NCBI GenBank assembly: GCA_021323375.2 | Contig: JAJPCT020000022.1 | Span: forward strand, 1-64,000 | Direction: 5' to 3' | Length of the DNA: 64,000 nt | DNA from: Candidatus Wolframiiraptor gerlachensis | Lineage (GTDB): Archaea > Thermoproteota > Nitrososphaeria_A > Caldarchaeales > Wolframiiraptoraceae | In this document: one piece after another, positions 1 through 9,006 of the stretch | Numbering within the stretch: position 1 is the first letter of the stretch | Layout of the letters: every line of letters begins with the position of its first letter | Notes under the pieces: model-generated | What the model was told of the DNA's origin: nothing | What the model saw: the letters and a program-made list of their open reading frames with translations, nothing else | The model's database searches: none | Translations under genes and position numbers: made by a program

Positions 1-528
1 CCTCGATCCAGCCATCAGATACTGGAGCGTTGGAATAGGTTCGGATTTCTCATTAACGCCGAGGATTCTCGCCACCCTAGAATTGTATCCATCAGCGCCG
101 ATGAGGACTGAGCACTCATACTCCGCTTTAGGGGTCCTCACAATCAGCCCATCCCCCCTTCTCACGAAATCTATGAACGGCTCATTGACATGGATCTCAG
201 CGCCATGTTCCGCCGCCTGAACCGCAATCTCCTGGAGAAGCAGGGTCTTGTTTATCAGATATCCGGTCTCCGGTATCTTTATGCTCCTTCCATTCGGCGC
301 ATACACCCTCGCGCTCACCCTATTCAATATCATGGGCGGCGTCGGCTTAACACCAGCCGTCTCGAATGTATGCGAGCTAACCGCCTGCCCACACGGCTTA
401 ATGGCCATTATGGCCGGGTTCTTCTCAAGCAGAAGAGTCTTGGCGCCTGTTTTAGCGGAGGCCTTTGCGGCGGCGATGCCCGCGGGCCCACCACCAACAA
501 CCACAACATCAAATCTCTTAGAACCCAT
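1..528 (-). CDS. FAD/NAD(P)-dependent oxidoreductase, geranylgeranyl reductase-like (partial, C-terminus runs off window)
   Basis: Minus strand from ATG at 528: MGSKRFDVVVVGGGPAGIAAAKASAKTGAKTLLLEKNPA..., Rossmann GxGxxG FAD motif; absent from the ORF track because it has no stop in the window. Confidence 0.75.
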   Translation of the reverse strand, partial: MGSKRFDVVVVGGGPAGIAAAKASAKTGAKTLLLEKNPAIMAIKPCGQAVSSHTFETAGVKPTPPMILNRVSARVYAPNGRSIKIPETGYLINKTLLLQEIAVQAAEHGAEIHVNEPFIDFVRRGDGLIVRTPKAEYECSVLIGADGYNSRVARILGVNEKSEPIPTLQYLMAGSR

Positions 529-605
529 CCTATGATCGCCGAGAAACGCGGCTTGCCCGAGCTTATAGTTTTTCCCTCACTAGGCTACATATGGTGGGCG
601 GGGCT

Positions 606-1481
606 TCACTCGATCGTGATCACGTGGTTTCTTATTGTCCCGATATTCTCGATCCACATCTCGACGACGTCCCCGGGCTGTAGGAGCTTTGGCTCCGGCT
701 TCTGGAATACCCCGACGCCCGCTGGAGTTCCCGTAGCTATTATGTCCCCGGGCTCGAGGGTCACCCCCTGACTCAGTATCGAGACTATCTCGGGGATCTT
801 CCTGATCATATTGGATGTGGAGGAGCTCTGCCTTACCTCCCCATTCACGGTCGTGAGCATCCTGAGGTTATGAGGGGCTCCAACCTCCTCCTTGGAAACT
901 AGGCATGGCCCCGTCGGCGCGAATGTGTCCATAATCTTTCCACGAGTCCACTGCCCATCCCTAAACTGTATATCCCTAGCCGATACATCGTTTAGGATCA
1001 TGTAGCCGAAGATGTTCTCATAGGCCTCCTTCGGCTCTATGTCCCTGCATCGGCTGCCTATCACAATAGCCAGCTCTATCTCGTAGTCCAGCTTCTCGAC
1101 ATGCCTCGGCTTTATGATGGGGTCGAACGGACCTGTGAGCGCCGTTGCAGGCTTCATGAATATCGGCATGCCCTCGGGAGGCTCCATCCCAGCCTCAAGC
1201 GCATGGTCGAGATAATTCAGGCCGAGACAGATTATCTTCCCGGGATTCGGTATCGGCGGACCCAGATGAAGTTCTTCAAGAGATGTAGATTCCACCGGAA
1301 CTTTATTAATAACGGACTCAATAAGCTCCACGAGCTCCCTATCCGGCAAGAGGTCTCTAACATCCCTTGGAAGAGTCATGCCGAGAGCACTCTCGAGAAA
1401 GTCTCTCGGTATCACGCTGTTCCCCAGGATTAGGAAGCCATAGTCCCGCTCATCTTCAAAGTCATAACTCACGATCCGCAT
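606..1481 (-). CDS. Fumarylacetoacetate hydrolase family protein
   Basis: KIICLGLNYLDHALEAG, YEIELAIVIGSRCRDI, NDVSARDIQFRDGQWTRGK, GDIIATGTPAGVG motifs. Confidence 0.93.
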   Translation of the reverse strand: MRIVSYDFEDERDYGFLILGNSVIPRDFLESALGMTLPRDVRDLLPDRELVELIESVINKVPVESTSLEELHLGPPIPNPGKIICLGLNYLDHALEAGMEPPEGMPIFMKPATALTGPFDPIIKPRHVEKLDYEIELAIVIGSRCRDIEPKEAYENIFGYMILNDVSARDIQFRDGQWTRGKIMDTFAPTGPCLVSKEEVGAPHNLRMLTTVNGEVRQSSSTSNMIRKIPEIVSILSQGVTLEPGDIIATGTPAGVGVFQKPEPKLLQPGDVVEMWIENIGTIRNHVITIE

Positions 1482-1530
1482 GCTGCCCCCCTAAAATGCG
1501 AGGATGATTTAATTGTTTACGGCGCGTCTC

Positions 1531-2547
1531 CTAGACGCCTGGCTTCGAGAATATGAGTATGCTCTCCCTCGCCTCCCCGATCTTTATCACCCTTCTAGTT
1601 GTCGCGACCCTCTTATTCACGGCTATCAGCCTCTCCGGCTCGAACCCGACTCTCTCGGCGAGCTCGAGTATCAGTTTATCCGACTCGACAACCCTATCGG
1701 GGAAGACTCCCCCGGCGACGACGAGGGCGACCCTCCCACCGGGCTTAAGAACCCTGAACATCTCCTCCAAGCAGAGCCGCATATCATGGAAATATGCCTT
1801 CGCAACCTCTGGCAGATTCAGCTCGGGAAACTGATCCACGATATTCTTCGGGTTCAGCCCGAGGTAAGACCTGACAGGATCGATCTTCACGTCACCAAAG
1901 AAGAGCTCATACTCGATTCTATATACCTTGGTATACTCGATCTTGTTGAGGTAGGGTGGCGAGGTTATTATCGCGTCGAACATCTCATCCTCAAGGAAAT
2001 CCATCCTCCTAGCATCACCCAAGTATACCTCGAGCCTGCATGGCTTGAAGCTCAGCCTCGTCAAATCCTTTATCATTCTCTTGACAAGTCTTCTGAAGAA
2101 TTTCCTGAATGGTGGGACGGGCTTGTCTCTCACCACCTTCAGGACAGCGCCATCCTTGTATGCTAGCGAGACCTTCATAGCTGCATTCATCAGAGCCAAT
2201 GTGAAAAAGTTCCTGACAACCGGGTCCTCAATCTCCCGAATCTTCTCCCTGAAGAAAATTATGTCCTCGAGCGACGGCTTTAGGAAGAATTGCCTAACGA
2301 ACCCGCTGACGCATGAGAGGTCCGGCCTTCTGAATGGCTGGCTTAAGAGCCATCTCGCGGTCTTCCTAAGCTTCTCGAGATCATAATCCGCTATCTTGAC
2401 CTTGCTCACGAAGACGGCGAGCGGGGCCACATCCACACCCACACCATCTATACCCAGCTCCTTGCATGCTAGAAGGGTCGTGCCGGATCCAAGGAATGGA
2501 TCCAAGACCATCGAGCCCGGGCCCACTTCAAACTCCCGGAGCATCAT
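1531..2547 (-). CDS. DNA methyltransferase-like protein (N4/N6 amino-MTase type); N-terminus probably in another frame up to 2668
   Basis: DPFLGSGTTLLACKELGIDGVGVDV and ITSPPYLNKIEYTKVYRIEYELFF motifs. Confidence 0.8.
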   Translation of the reverse strand: MMLREFEVGPGSMVLDPFLGSGTTLLACKELGIDGVGVDVAPLAVFVSKVKIADYDLEKLRKTARWLLSQPFRRPDLSCVSGFVRQFFLKPSLEDIIFFREKIREIEDPVVRNFFTLALMNAAMKVSLAYKDGAVLKVVRDKPVPPFRKFFRRLVKRMIKDLTRLSFKPCRLEVYLGDARRMDFLEDEMFDAIITSPPYLNKIEYTKVYRIEYELFFGDVKIDPVRSYLGLNPKNIVDQFPELNLPEVAKAYFHDMRLCLEEMFRVLKPGGRVALVVAGGVFPDRVVESDKLILELAERVGFEPERLIAVNKRVATTRRVIKIGEARESILIFSKPGV

Positions 2548-2717
2548 GTGGGCGAACTCGCGAGAGAAGCCCTCCTTAAAGAAAAAACCAGTTATAGATT
2601 GGGGTCTTCTTGTTCGGGACGAATGTGACCAGCTTGCCGAGATCCCAGCGCTCCTCGTAGATTACCATTCAACTATCTCCGAAGAGATATTTGTCAAGGC
2701 ATTTTATAGCGTTACCT

Positions 2718-3176
2718 CTAGCTTATGACCCTCAGGACGACCGCGGTCTCGGTGCTTTTCACCCCCTCTATCGCCCTTATCCTATCTATCCTCTCATTAA
2801 GCTCAGAGATTTTAGAAGCCGCGATCATCACCATCGCATCGAATCTTCCAGTAAGTTCATAGATCGCCCGGACCCCGGGCACCTTCGCTATCTTCTCGAG
2901 GATCTCGCCTGGAAGGCTGCTCGACTCGAACTGGAGGAAAATCACAGCGCTCACTTGGAAGCCCTCATCAACCTCGACAGTGAACCTCTTGATTATCCCC
3001 CGCTCCTGGAGCATCTTTACCCTCCTCCTGACAGCGGCCTCCGATAATCCAACCCTTTTCCCCAGCTCCACGAAAGGCATCCTACCATCCTTCTTCAGGA
3101 GCTCGATTATCTTGAGGTCCACAGGGTCGAGCGCATAATGCTCCTCCACCATCAGAATCCCAGCACATGAGGGCAT
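2718..3176 (-). CDS. Lrp/AsnC family transcriptional regulator
   Basis: LDPVDLKIIELLKKDGRMPFVELGKRVGLSEAAVRRRVKMLQERGIIKRF wHTH plus RAM-like C-terminus; true start may be internal. Confidence 0.93.
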   Translation of the reverse strand: MPSCAGILMVEEHYALDPVDLKIIELLKKDGRMPFVELGKRVGLSEAAVRRRVKMLQERGIIKRFTVEVDEGFQVSAVIFLQFESSSLPGEILEKIAKVPGVRAIYELTGRFDAMVMIAASKISELNERIDRIRAIEGVKSTETAVVLRVIS

Positions 3177-3255
3177 CGCCAGCTATAATTACTTAGCTGA
3201 AGCTCCCTCACTCCCACCGGAACTTTTATCTAGAGATTCTAAGCTGGGAAGAGCC

Positions 3256-4146
3256 ATGGATGGGGAGCTTCTCGTTTATATTAATGGCGAGTATTATCCC
3301 AAGGGCAAGGCCGCGATCTCAGTCTATGATCATGGCTTCCTTTATGGGGACGGAGTCTTCGAGGGCATTAGGGAGTATGATGGCGTGGTCTTCATGCTAA
3401 GAGAGCATATTGACAGACTCTATGACTCGGCGAAGGCGATAATGCTCGAGATACCATTAACTAAGGATGAGATGATCAGCGCAGTTGTCGAGACTCTTAG
3501 GAGGAATGGGCTGCGGGATGCTTATATCAGGCTCGTTGTCACGCGGGGGGTTGGCGATCTCGGCCTAGACCCGAGGAAGTGTGGGAAACCCAATGTCATA
3601 ATAATCACGGAGCCGGCTCTAACGCTCTACAGCAGGGAGGCTAAGATGAGGGGGATCTCCCTTATAATATCATCGGTTAGAAGGGATAGGGTTGACGCGA
3701 CAACCCATCAGATAAAGTCCCTGAACTACTTGAACAGCATACTTGCGAAGCTTGAGGCGATAAATGCTGGAGCGGACGACGCTGTCATGCTCGATGATAG
3801 GGGCTTCGTCGCCGAGACAACCTCAACGAACATCTTTATGGTCAGTGATGATGTGATAGCGACGCCTCCCCCGACAACCGGCATTCTCCCCGGAATAACT
3901 AGGGCATTTGTGATGAAGCTCGCAAGAAGGCTCGGATACCAGGTCGAGGAGAGGGAGATCACGCCATTCGAGCTAATCACGGCGGATGAGGTTTTCGTGA
4001 CGGGAACCGGGGCCGAGATCCTGCCAGTAACAAAGATCGCAGGGAGAATCATAGGAGATGGAAAAGCTGGAAAGATAACTCTCAAGCTAATGGAGGAGTT
4101 TGAGAAGGAGTGCAGAAACCCGGCAAACGGCGTAAAAGTCTACTAG
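3256..4146 (+). CDS. ilvE: Branched-chain-amino-acid aminotransferase (class IV PLP)
   Basis: YINGEYYPKGKAAISVYDHGFLYGDGVFEGIREY; HQIKSLNYLNSILAK; ETTSTNIF. Confidence 0.93.
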   Translation: MDGELLVYINGEYYPKGKAAISVYDHGFLYGDGVFEGIREYDGVVFMLREHIDRLYDSAKAIMLEIPLTKDEMISAVVETLRRNGLRDAYIRLVVTRGVGDLGLDPRKCGKPNVIIITEPALTLYSREAKMRGISLIISSVRRDRVDATTHQIKSLNYLNSILAKLEAINAGADDAVMLDDRGFVAETTSTNIFMVSDDVIATPPPTTGILPGITRAFVMKLARRLGYQVEEREITPFELITADEVFVTGTGAEILPVTKIAGRIIGDGKAGKITLKLMEEFEKECRNPANGVKVY

Positions 4147-4191
4147 CCCCAGTAAATTCAAAATAGAGGCATAGCTTAGTCTCCCACAAGC

Positions 4192-4300
4192 GCCGGGGTC
4201 CCATAGCCTGGTAGTGGGTCGGCCTGGAGACCCTTATTCGGCTGCCCCAGAAAGCCGATGCCCCTTCCGGGGCGCGTGGGTTCAAATCCCACCCCCGGCG
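4192..4300 (+). tRNA. tRNA-Ser(GGA) with 23-nt intron (4230..4252) at position 37/38
   Basis: Acceptor GCCGGGG/CCCCGGC, D-arm CCAT/GTGG, anticodon stem TCGGC/GCCGA, loop CTGGAG|A, long variable arm GCCCC-TTCC-GGGGC, T-arm GTGGG-TTCAAAT-CCCAC, discriminator G. Bulges AGA and AAA flank a 4-bp CTGG/CCAG helix (BHB-like). Confidence 0.92.
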
Positions 4301-4502
4301 CATAAAGCCCTTAAACATCCTACCTTATCTCGCAAGCGGCATCCGCAATAAAACTTAACTTTTCAGCCACCACTGCCCAGAGAAATAGGGCAATACAGCT
4401 AAAATATTCTAAGAATAACCTTGTTATTAAACTTGTAGCTGCCTCATGTTCAACATGTTTATTAGAAGACAAGTTTGGTAAAGATGTTGGAGGTGTTGAC
4501 AG

Positions 4503-5231
4503 ATGTCAATGGAGATCACACCATTAAGAGTTAGTGATATAGGAGGGCCTAAGCACGCGCCCCTCGACGCCCGAGCTATTGCAGGAGTCATAGAGCATAC
4601 ATTGTTGAAGCCCAATGCCACGGAGGATGATATTAAGAGGCTGTGTGAAGAGGCTAGGAAATATGGTTTCGCGACTGTTTGTATCAATCCAATATACATC
4701 CCGCTTGCGAAGGATCTGTTGAGGGGTTCTAATGTAAAGGTGTGCGTGGCTGTAGGGTTCCCGCTCGGAGCAACATTTAGTGAGGTTAAGGTCTTTGAGG
4801 CCAAGAAGTATGTTGAGGAAGGAGCTGATGAGATTGATATGGTGATGAATATCTCAATGTTTAAGTCTGGGAGGTATGATTATGTCTTGCGGGAGAAAAG
4901 AGAGGTTAAGGAAGCTGTTGGAGATAAGATGCTTAAGGTGATAATTGAGACATGTTACTTGAGTGATGAGGAGAAGGTGAGGGCGGCTAAGATCGTGGAA
5001 GAGGCTGGAGCGGATTTCGTTAAGACCTCGACAGGCTTCGGCCCCGCCGGGGCAAAAGTTGAGGATGTAAAGCTCCTTAGAGGCGTCTTATCACCTCGCG
5101 TAAGAATCAAAGCTTCTGGAGGCATTAGAACCGCGAAGCAGGTCATTGAGCTCGTAAAAGCGGGCGCAGACAGAATAGGGACAAGCTCCGGGGTTAACAT
5201 CATGAAAGAGCTTGAGAAAATGTCGTTATAA
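4503..5231 (+). CDS. deoC: Deoxyribose-phosphate aldolase
   Basis: IEHTLLKPNATEDDIKRLCEEA, ADEIDMVMNI, VIIETCYL, DFVKTSTGFGPAGA, RIKASGGIRT. Confidence 0.96.
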   Translation: MSMEITPLRVSDIGGPKHAPLDARAIAGVIEHTLLKPNATEDDIKRLCEEARKYGFATVCINPIYIPLAKDLLRGSNVKVCVAVGFPLGATFSEVKVFEAKKYVEEGADEIDMVMNISMFKSGRYDYVLREKREVKEAVGDKMLKVIIETCYLSDEEKVRAAKIVEEAGADFVKTSTGFGPAGAKVEDVKLLRGVLSPRVRIKASGGIRTAKQVIELVKAGADRIGTSSGVNIMKELEKMSL

Positions 5232-5268
5232 ACATGAACAAGCCTCAAAAAACCAATATGACCTCAAA

Positions 5269-6609
5269 CTATTTTGTTTGCACGCATTTCTTGAAGTACT
5301 CCTCTAATTGCTCCACATACTTGTAGCCGCTATCCGGGAAAATTAGGACTATGTTCCCCCTTTCCGGGGAGATCTTTCTGAATGCCTTGAAGACAGCCCC
5401 GGAGCTCAATCCTATGAGGAGGCCCTCCCTCCGCGCGACCTCGATCACTCCCTCGATCGCCTCATCCAGCGTCACATCAATTACCTCGTCGAGCTCGACC
5501 ATATGTATCCATTTCATCCCGGATTCGATCCTCCTTATCCCTGGGATGACGTGGCCTTGAGCTGGTTGGACGCCTACCACCTTGACACTGTCGCCATACT
5601 TGCTCTTGAAGTAGAATGATATGGCGCTCATGTGCCCGGATGTTCCGAGCCCGCCGATAATGTAGTCGGGCTTAATGCCTATGGACTCGAGTTGTTGATC
5701 AAGCTCCCTAGCAGTATACTTTAGATGCACCTTAAAGTTCGCGTCGTTCTCGAACTGGTTCAGGTGGGTTGCGCCATCCCTTTTCGCAGATGCTTCCACC
5801 TCTGAGATAGCCTCCACTGTCAGGCTGACCGGAACCCTGACGATCTCGGCGCCTAGGGCCCTGAGGAATACATCGCTAGCCTTCTGGATCGTCTTCGGGA
5901 TGAAGAGCTTAACCCTTCTTCCTAGAGCATTTGCTATCGAGGCCAGCGCTATCCCAGTGTTAGTGGATGTAGCCTCATATAGCAGATCTCCGAGGGAGCC
6001 GCGGCTCAGCGCATCCATTATCATCGCCCAGCCGATCCTATCCTTTACACTATTGCTGAACGGGTTGAAGGATTCGAGTTTCGCATAAACCCCCCTATAA
6101 TCGGATGAGAATGATCTTAGCCTTACAAGGGGTGTCGGCCAGTTCTCCACGAGCAGGGACAACGTATCATCATAAACCCTAAGCATACGTCTGTCAAGCC
6201 TCACATCTCCGTAGAGACAATCCAAAGGCACATTTATTGATGGGATGTCGATCAGGTACCTTATCTCGAAATCGCGAAGGGGGAGCCTGCCCCGCCCAAG
6301 CCGGAGCTCCTCAAGCAGATCGCCCACCTTGAGGAACTCCCCTGAGAGCCGCTTAATCACGACTTGATCCTGGCTAATAAGCAATGCTGGAGCCTTAGAA
6401 GCCGATAGAAGGTCTAGTGCCTCGAGAACCTCAACCCCTCCAACAACCATCCCCGTATTCCTCTCGACTATTAGTGGCTTGTCGAGGCGCCGGCTTCTCA
6501 AGATACGGTCATAAGCCTCCATGACTGAGGCTAGGCCGACCTCGAAAACCCTCTGTAGGGAGGCAAGATCAACGAGCTCGATATTATTCGAGGCCTCCAC
6601 CACCTTCAA
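5269..6609 (-). CDS. PLP-dependent cysteine synthase / O-phosphoserine sulfhydrylase-like, with N-terminal degenerate SerK/ParB-like domain
   Basis: FNPFSNSVKDRIGWAM PLP Lys motif, EATSTNTGIALASIANALG, GGLGTSGH; N-terminus LDKPLIVERNTGMVVGGVEVLEALDLL aligns to neighbouring SerK-like ORF. Confidence 0.85.
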   Translation of the reverse strand: MKVVEASNNIELVDLASLQRVFEVGLASVMEAYDRILRSRRLDKPLIVERNTGMVVGGVEVLEALDLLSASKAPALLISQDQVVIKRLSGEFLKVGDLLEELRLGRGRLPLRDFEIRYLIDIPSINVPLDCLYGDVRLDRRMLRVYDDTLSLLVENWPTPLVRLRSFSSDYRGVYAKLESFNPFSNSVKDRIGWAMIMDALSRGSLGDLLYEATSTNTGIALASIANALGRRVKLFIPKTIQKASDVFLRALGAEIVRVPVSLTVEAISEVEASAKRDGATHLNQFENDANFKVHLKYTARELDQQLESIGIKPDYIIGGLGTSGHMSAISFYFKSKYGDSVKVVGVQPAQGHVIPGIRRIESGMKWIHMVELDEVIDVTLDEAIEGVIEVARREGLLIGLSSGAVFKAFRKISPERGNIVLIFPDSGYKYVEQLEEYFKKCVQTK

Positions 6610-6672
6610 CCTCGAGAGAGCTGGGGATGATGCGATTATAAGTTTTCCCGAGAAAATTTAAATTACGTTGTT

Positions 6673-7182
6673 ATGCACATGATGGGGGTAAACATGATGC
6701 TGCTTGGACCTGCTGAAGAATATGTGGATGATGATAGTCTTAAGGATGTCCTCCGAGAACTTTCATCCCAGATTGTGATACTTCCTATCAGCCTTCTGAA
6801 GCCTCATGAGGATGTTGATCCGGGTTTTGTCAGGGAGCTCGCCGAGGATATCAAGAGATGCGGCCTTCTCAAGAAGCCTATAGTTGTTGATAGCGAGACT
6901 CTGATCATAATAGATGGCCATCACAGGGTTGAGGCCCTAAAAAGGCTGGGATGTAGGAGGATCCCGTGCCTCTTCGTGAATTACCGCTCCCCCAGAATCG
7001 CGGTCCTAAGCTGGAGGGGAGGGGAGCCACTTTCAAAGGAGCTTGTCTTAAATGCCGGCCTAAGGGGAGAACTTCTGCCCCCAAAGACTACACGTCACAT
7101 CATAATGCTTCATGGAAAGACATGCCACATATCTGAGATACAGTTCGACATCAACATCCCGTACAAAGAACTAATACCATGA
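6673..7182 (+). CDS. ParB-like domain protein, probable free L-serine kinase (SerK)
   Basis: SLLKPHEDVDPGFVRELAEDIKRCGLLKKPIVVDSETLIIIDGHHRVEALKRLGCRRIPCLFV; ParB/Srx fold GHHR motif and LLPPKTTRH. Start may be 6694 (GGGGGT ribosome-binding site upstream). Confidence 0.78.
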   Translation: MHMMGVNMMLLGPAEEYVDDDSLKDVLRELSSQIVILPISLLKPHEDVDPGFVRELAEDIKRCGLLKKPIVVDSETLIIIDGHHRVEALKRLGCRRIPCLFVNYRSPRIAVLSWRGGEPLSKELVLNAGLRGELLPPKTTRHIIMLHGKTCHISEIQFDINIPYKELIP

Positions 7183-7265
7183 TAGATTCGCGTGAAAACT
7201 ATCAATTTTTCGCCCCGCACGTGAATAAAAAGATGTGGGTATTGTGAGGTTGGGGGATGGCCTCG

Positions 7266-7880
7266 CTATCCTAGCAGCGCCTCAAGCCTCTTGCCAACCT
7301 CGTCCCAGTTGACTATGTTCCAAAATGCTTCCACAAAGTCCACCCTCCTGTTCTTGTAATCTATGTAGTATGCGTGCTCGAAGACGTCGAGGACCATTAT
7401 TATCGGGAATGCGGGGTAGATGTTGATGTTATGTTTCTCTATCTGCATTATCAGAGGCCTTCCTAGTATCCTGCAGAAAGCTAAGGCCGCCCAGCCGGAT
7501 CCCTCCACGCTAACAGCAGCCTGTGTGAACTCCTTCCTAAATCTCTCGAAGCTCCCAAACTCCTTCTCTATAATGTCGGCAAGCCTTCCACCCGGCTTCC
7601 CCCCACCCTTCTCTGGAGGCGCGAGGTTTCCCCAGAACGTCGAGTGGAGAACGTGCCCGCCTATGTTGAAGGAAAGCTCCTTCAAGGCGGCCTTCATGTC
7701 TATGTCAAGGTTCCCCTTGCGGGCCTCCTCAAGCCTTTTCAATATCGCGTTCGCGCCATTCACGTATGCCTGGTGGTGAATCGTATGGTGTATTCGGAGC
7801 TGTTCCTCGGACATGTAGGGGGTGAGATCGCCGTAGCCGTATGGTAGCTGCGGTAGGACGTAAAATTTCTCGGATGGCAT
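7266..7880 (-). CDS. sodA: Superoxide dismutase (Fe/Mn)
   Basis: [53 protein letters not shown]. Confidence 0.97.
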   Translation of the reverse strand: MPSEKFYVLPQLPYGYGDLTPYMSEEQLRIHHTIHHQAYVNGANAILKRLEEARKGNLDIDMKAALKELSFNIGGHVLHSTFWGNLAPPEKGGGKPGGRLADIIEKEFGSFERFRKEFTQAAVSVEGSGWAALAFCRILGRPLIMQIEKHNINIYPAFPIIMVLDVFEHAYYIDYKNRRVDFVEAFWNIVNWDEVGKRLEALLG

Positions 7881-7967
7881 CCTACTTCACATTACATGGT
7901 TATCCTTCACAGCGTTATATACATTTCGCCGGATAAAGGTTTTTCAACGAGCCAGCTCCCAACATTA

Positions 7968-8159
7968 TGGGTGGTGCCTTTGGTGGCTGAGAGAAGAATT
8001 GGCGGCAGAGTCCTCTACTTCTGCGAGGAATGCGGGTTAGCCTATGAGGAGAGGATTTGGGCTGAGAAATGCGAGGATTTCTGTTTAAAGCATAACGCCT
8101 GCTCCCTAGAGATCACGAGACATGCTGTGAACGTGGATCCCGAGGATTTAGAGGAATAG
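7968..8159 (+). CDS. Small Cys-rich conserved protein
   Basis: VLYFCEECGLAYEERIWAEKCEDFCLKHNACSLEITRHAV; the track ORF starts at 7896 but homology-like residues begin later, so the start is uncertain. Confidence 0.55.
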   Translation, partial: WVVPLVAERRIGGRVLYFCEECGLAYEERIWAEKCEDFCLKHNACSLEITRHAVNVDPEDLEE

Positions 8160-8190
8160 CTCCTTAACCGTGAAATTTCTTCAAGATTAC

Positions 8191-8982
8191 TCATGTGAGT
8201 GATCTTATGAGACCACCATCCACCTGTATGACGACGCCGGTAACATAGCTGGCCCTTTCAGATGCTAGGAAAGCCACAACATCCGCTATCTCCTCGGGCT
8301 TCGCAAACCTCTTCAGTGGTATGTCAGCGGCCCACTCCCCTAATATTTCTTCTGTAGGCTTCCCCGTTCTATCGGCCTCCGCCCTTACAAGCTCCTCAAC
8401 CCTCCTTGTCAGAGTCCAACCCGGGCAGACCGCGTTAACGAGTATCCCGTATTCTGCGAGCTCTAAAGCAAGTGTCTTCGTCAATGCCAGTATGCCCGCT
8501 CTCAGCGTGTTTGAGAGGATCATTCCGCGCATGGGCTGTTTGGCGACAAATGACGCCATGTTTATGATCCTACCCCATCTCCTCCTCTTCATATGAGGTA
8601 TCACAAGACGACAAGCGTATATTGTGCCCATTAGCAGCTGGTTGACAGCATCAGTCCACATCTCATCAGAAGTTTCTTCGAAGAGGGCTGATGGTGGGCC
8701 GCCGGTATTATTCACCAGTATATCTATCCTGCCAAAGCTCTCGAGCGCCATATAGACCATGTGGGCGACCTGTTCCTTAACCCTTAGATCCGCCTCAACA
8801 GGAAGAACCTCTGACCCGGTCTCAGCCCTAATCTCCTCAGCAGCTTTAGCAATCCTATCCCAGCTCCTAGAGCATATAAGGAGCTTGCAGCCCTCCCGAG
8901 CCAACGCCATTGCTATGGCCTTACCTATCCCGCTGCTTGAGCCCGTGACAATCGCAACCCTACCATGAAGCCCCAGATCCAT
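8191..8982 (-). CDS. SDR family oxidoreductase
   Basis: GRVAIVTGSSSGIGKAIA, NNTGGPP, C-terminal YVTGVVIQVDGG. Confidence 0.92.
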   Translation of the reverse strand: MDLGLHGRVAIVTGSSSGIGKAIAMALAREGCKLLICSRSWDRIAKAAEEIRAETGSEVLPVEADLRVKEQVAHMVYMALESFGRIDILVNNTGGPPSALFEETSDEMWTDAVNQLLMGTIYACRLVIPHMKRRRWGRIINMASFVAKQPMRGMILSNTLRAGILALTKTLALELAEYGILVNAVCPGWTLTRRVEELVRAEADRTGKPTEEILGEWAADIPLKRFAKPEEIADVVAFLASERASYVTGVVIQVDGGLIRSLT

Positions 8983-9006
8983 CCCAAAATCATCCCCACG
9001 TGATTC

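Noticed and set aside
1513-2166. 217-aa plus-strand ORF
   Set aside because: Antisense to the methyltransferase, which has clear SPPY and GSGTT motifs on the other strand.
1531-2668. Restriction-modification or novel defence system around the DNA methyltransferase
   Set aside because: Neighbours are an FAH hydrolase and an Lrp regulator; no nuclease, helicase or specificity subunit is nearby.
4082-4318. ORF MFKGFMRRGWDLNPRAPEG... on the minus strand
   Set aside because: Antisense translation of the tRNA-Ser gene; GWDLNPRAPEG is a recurrent annotation artefact over tRNAs.
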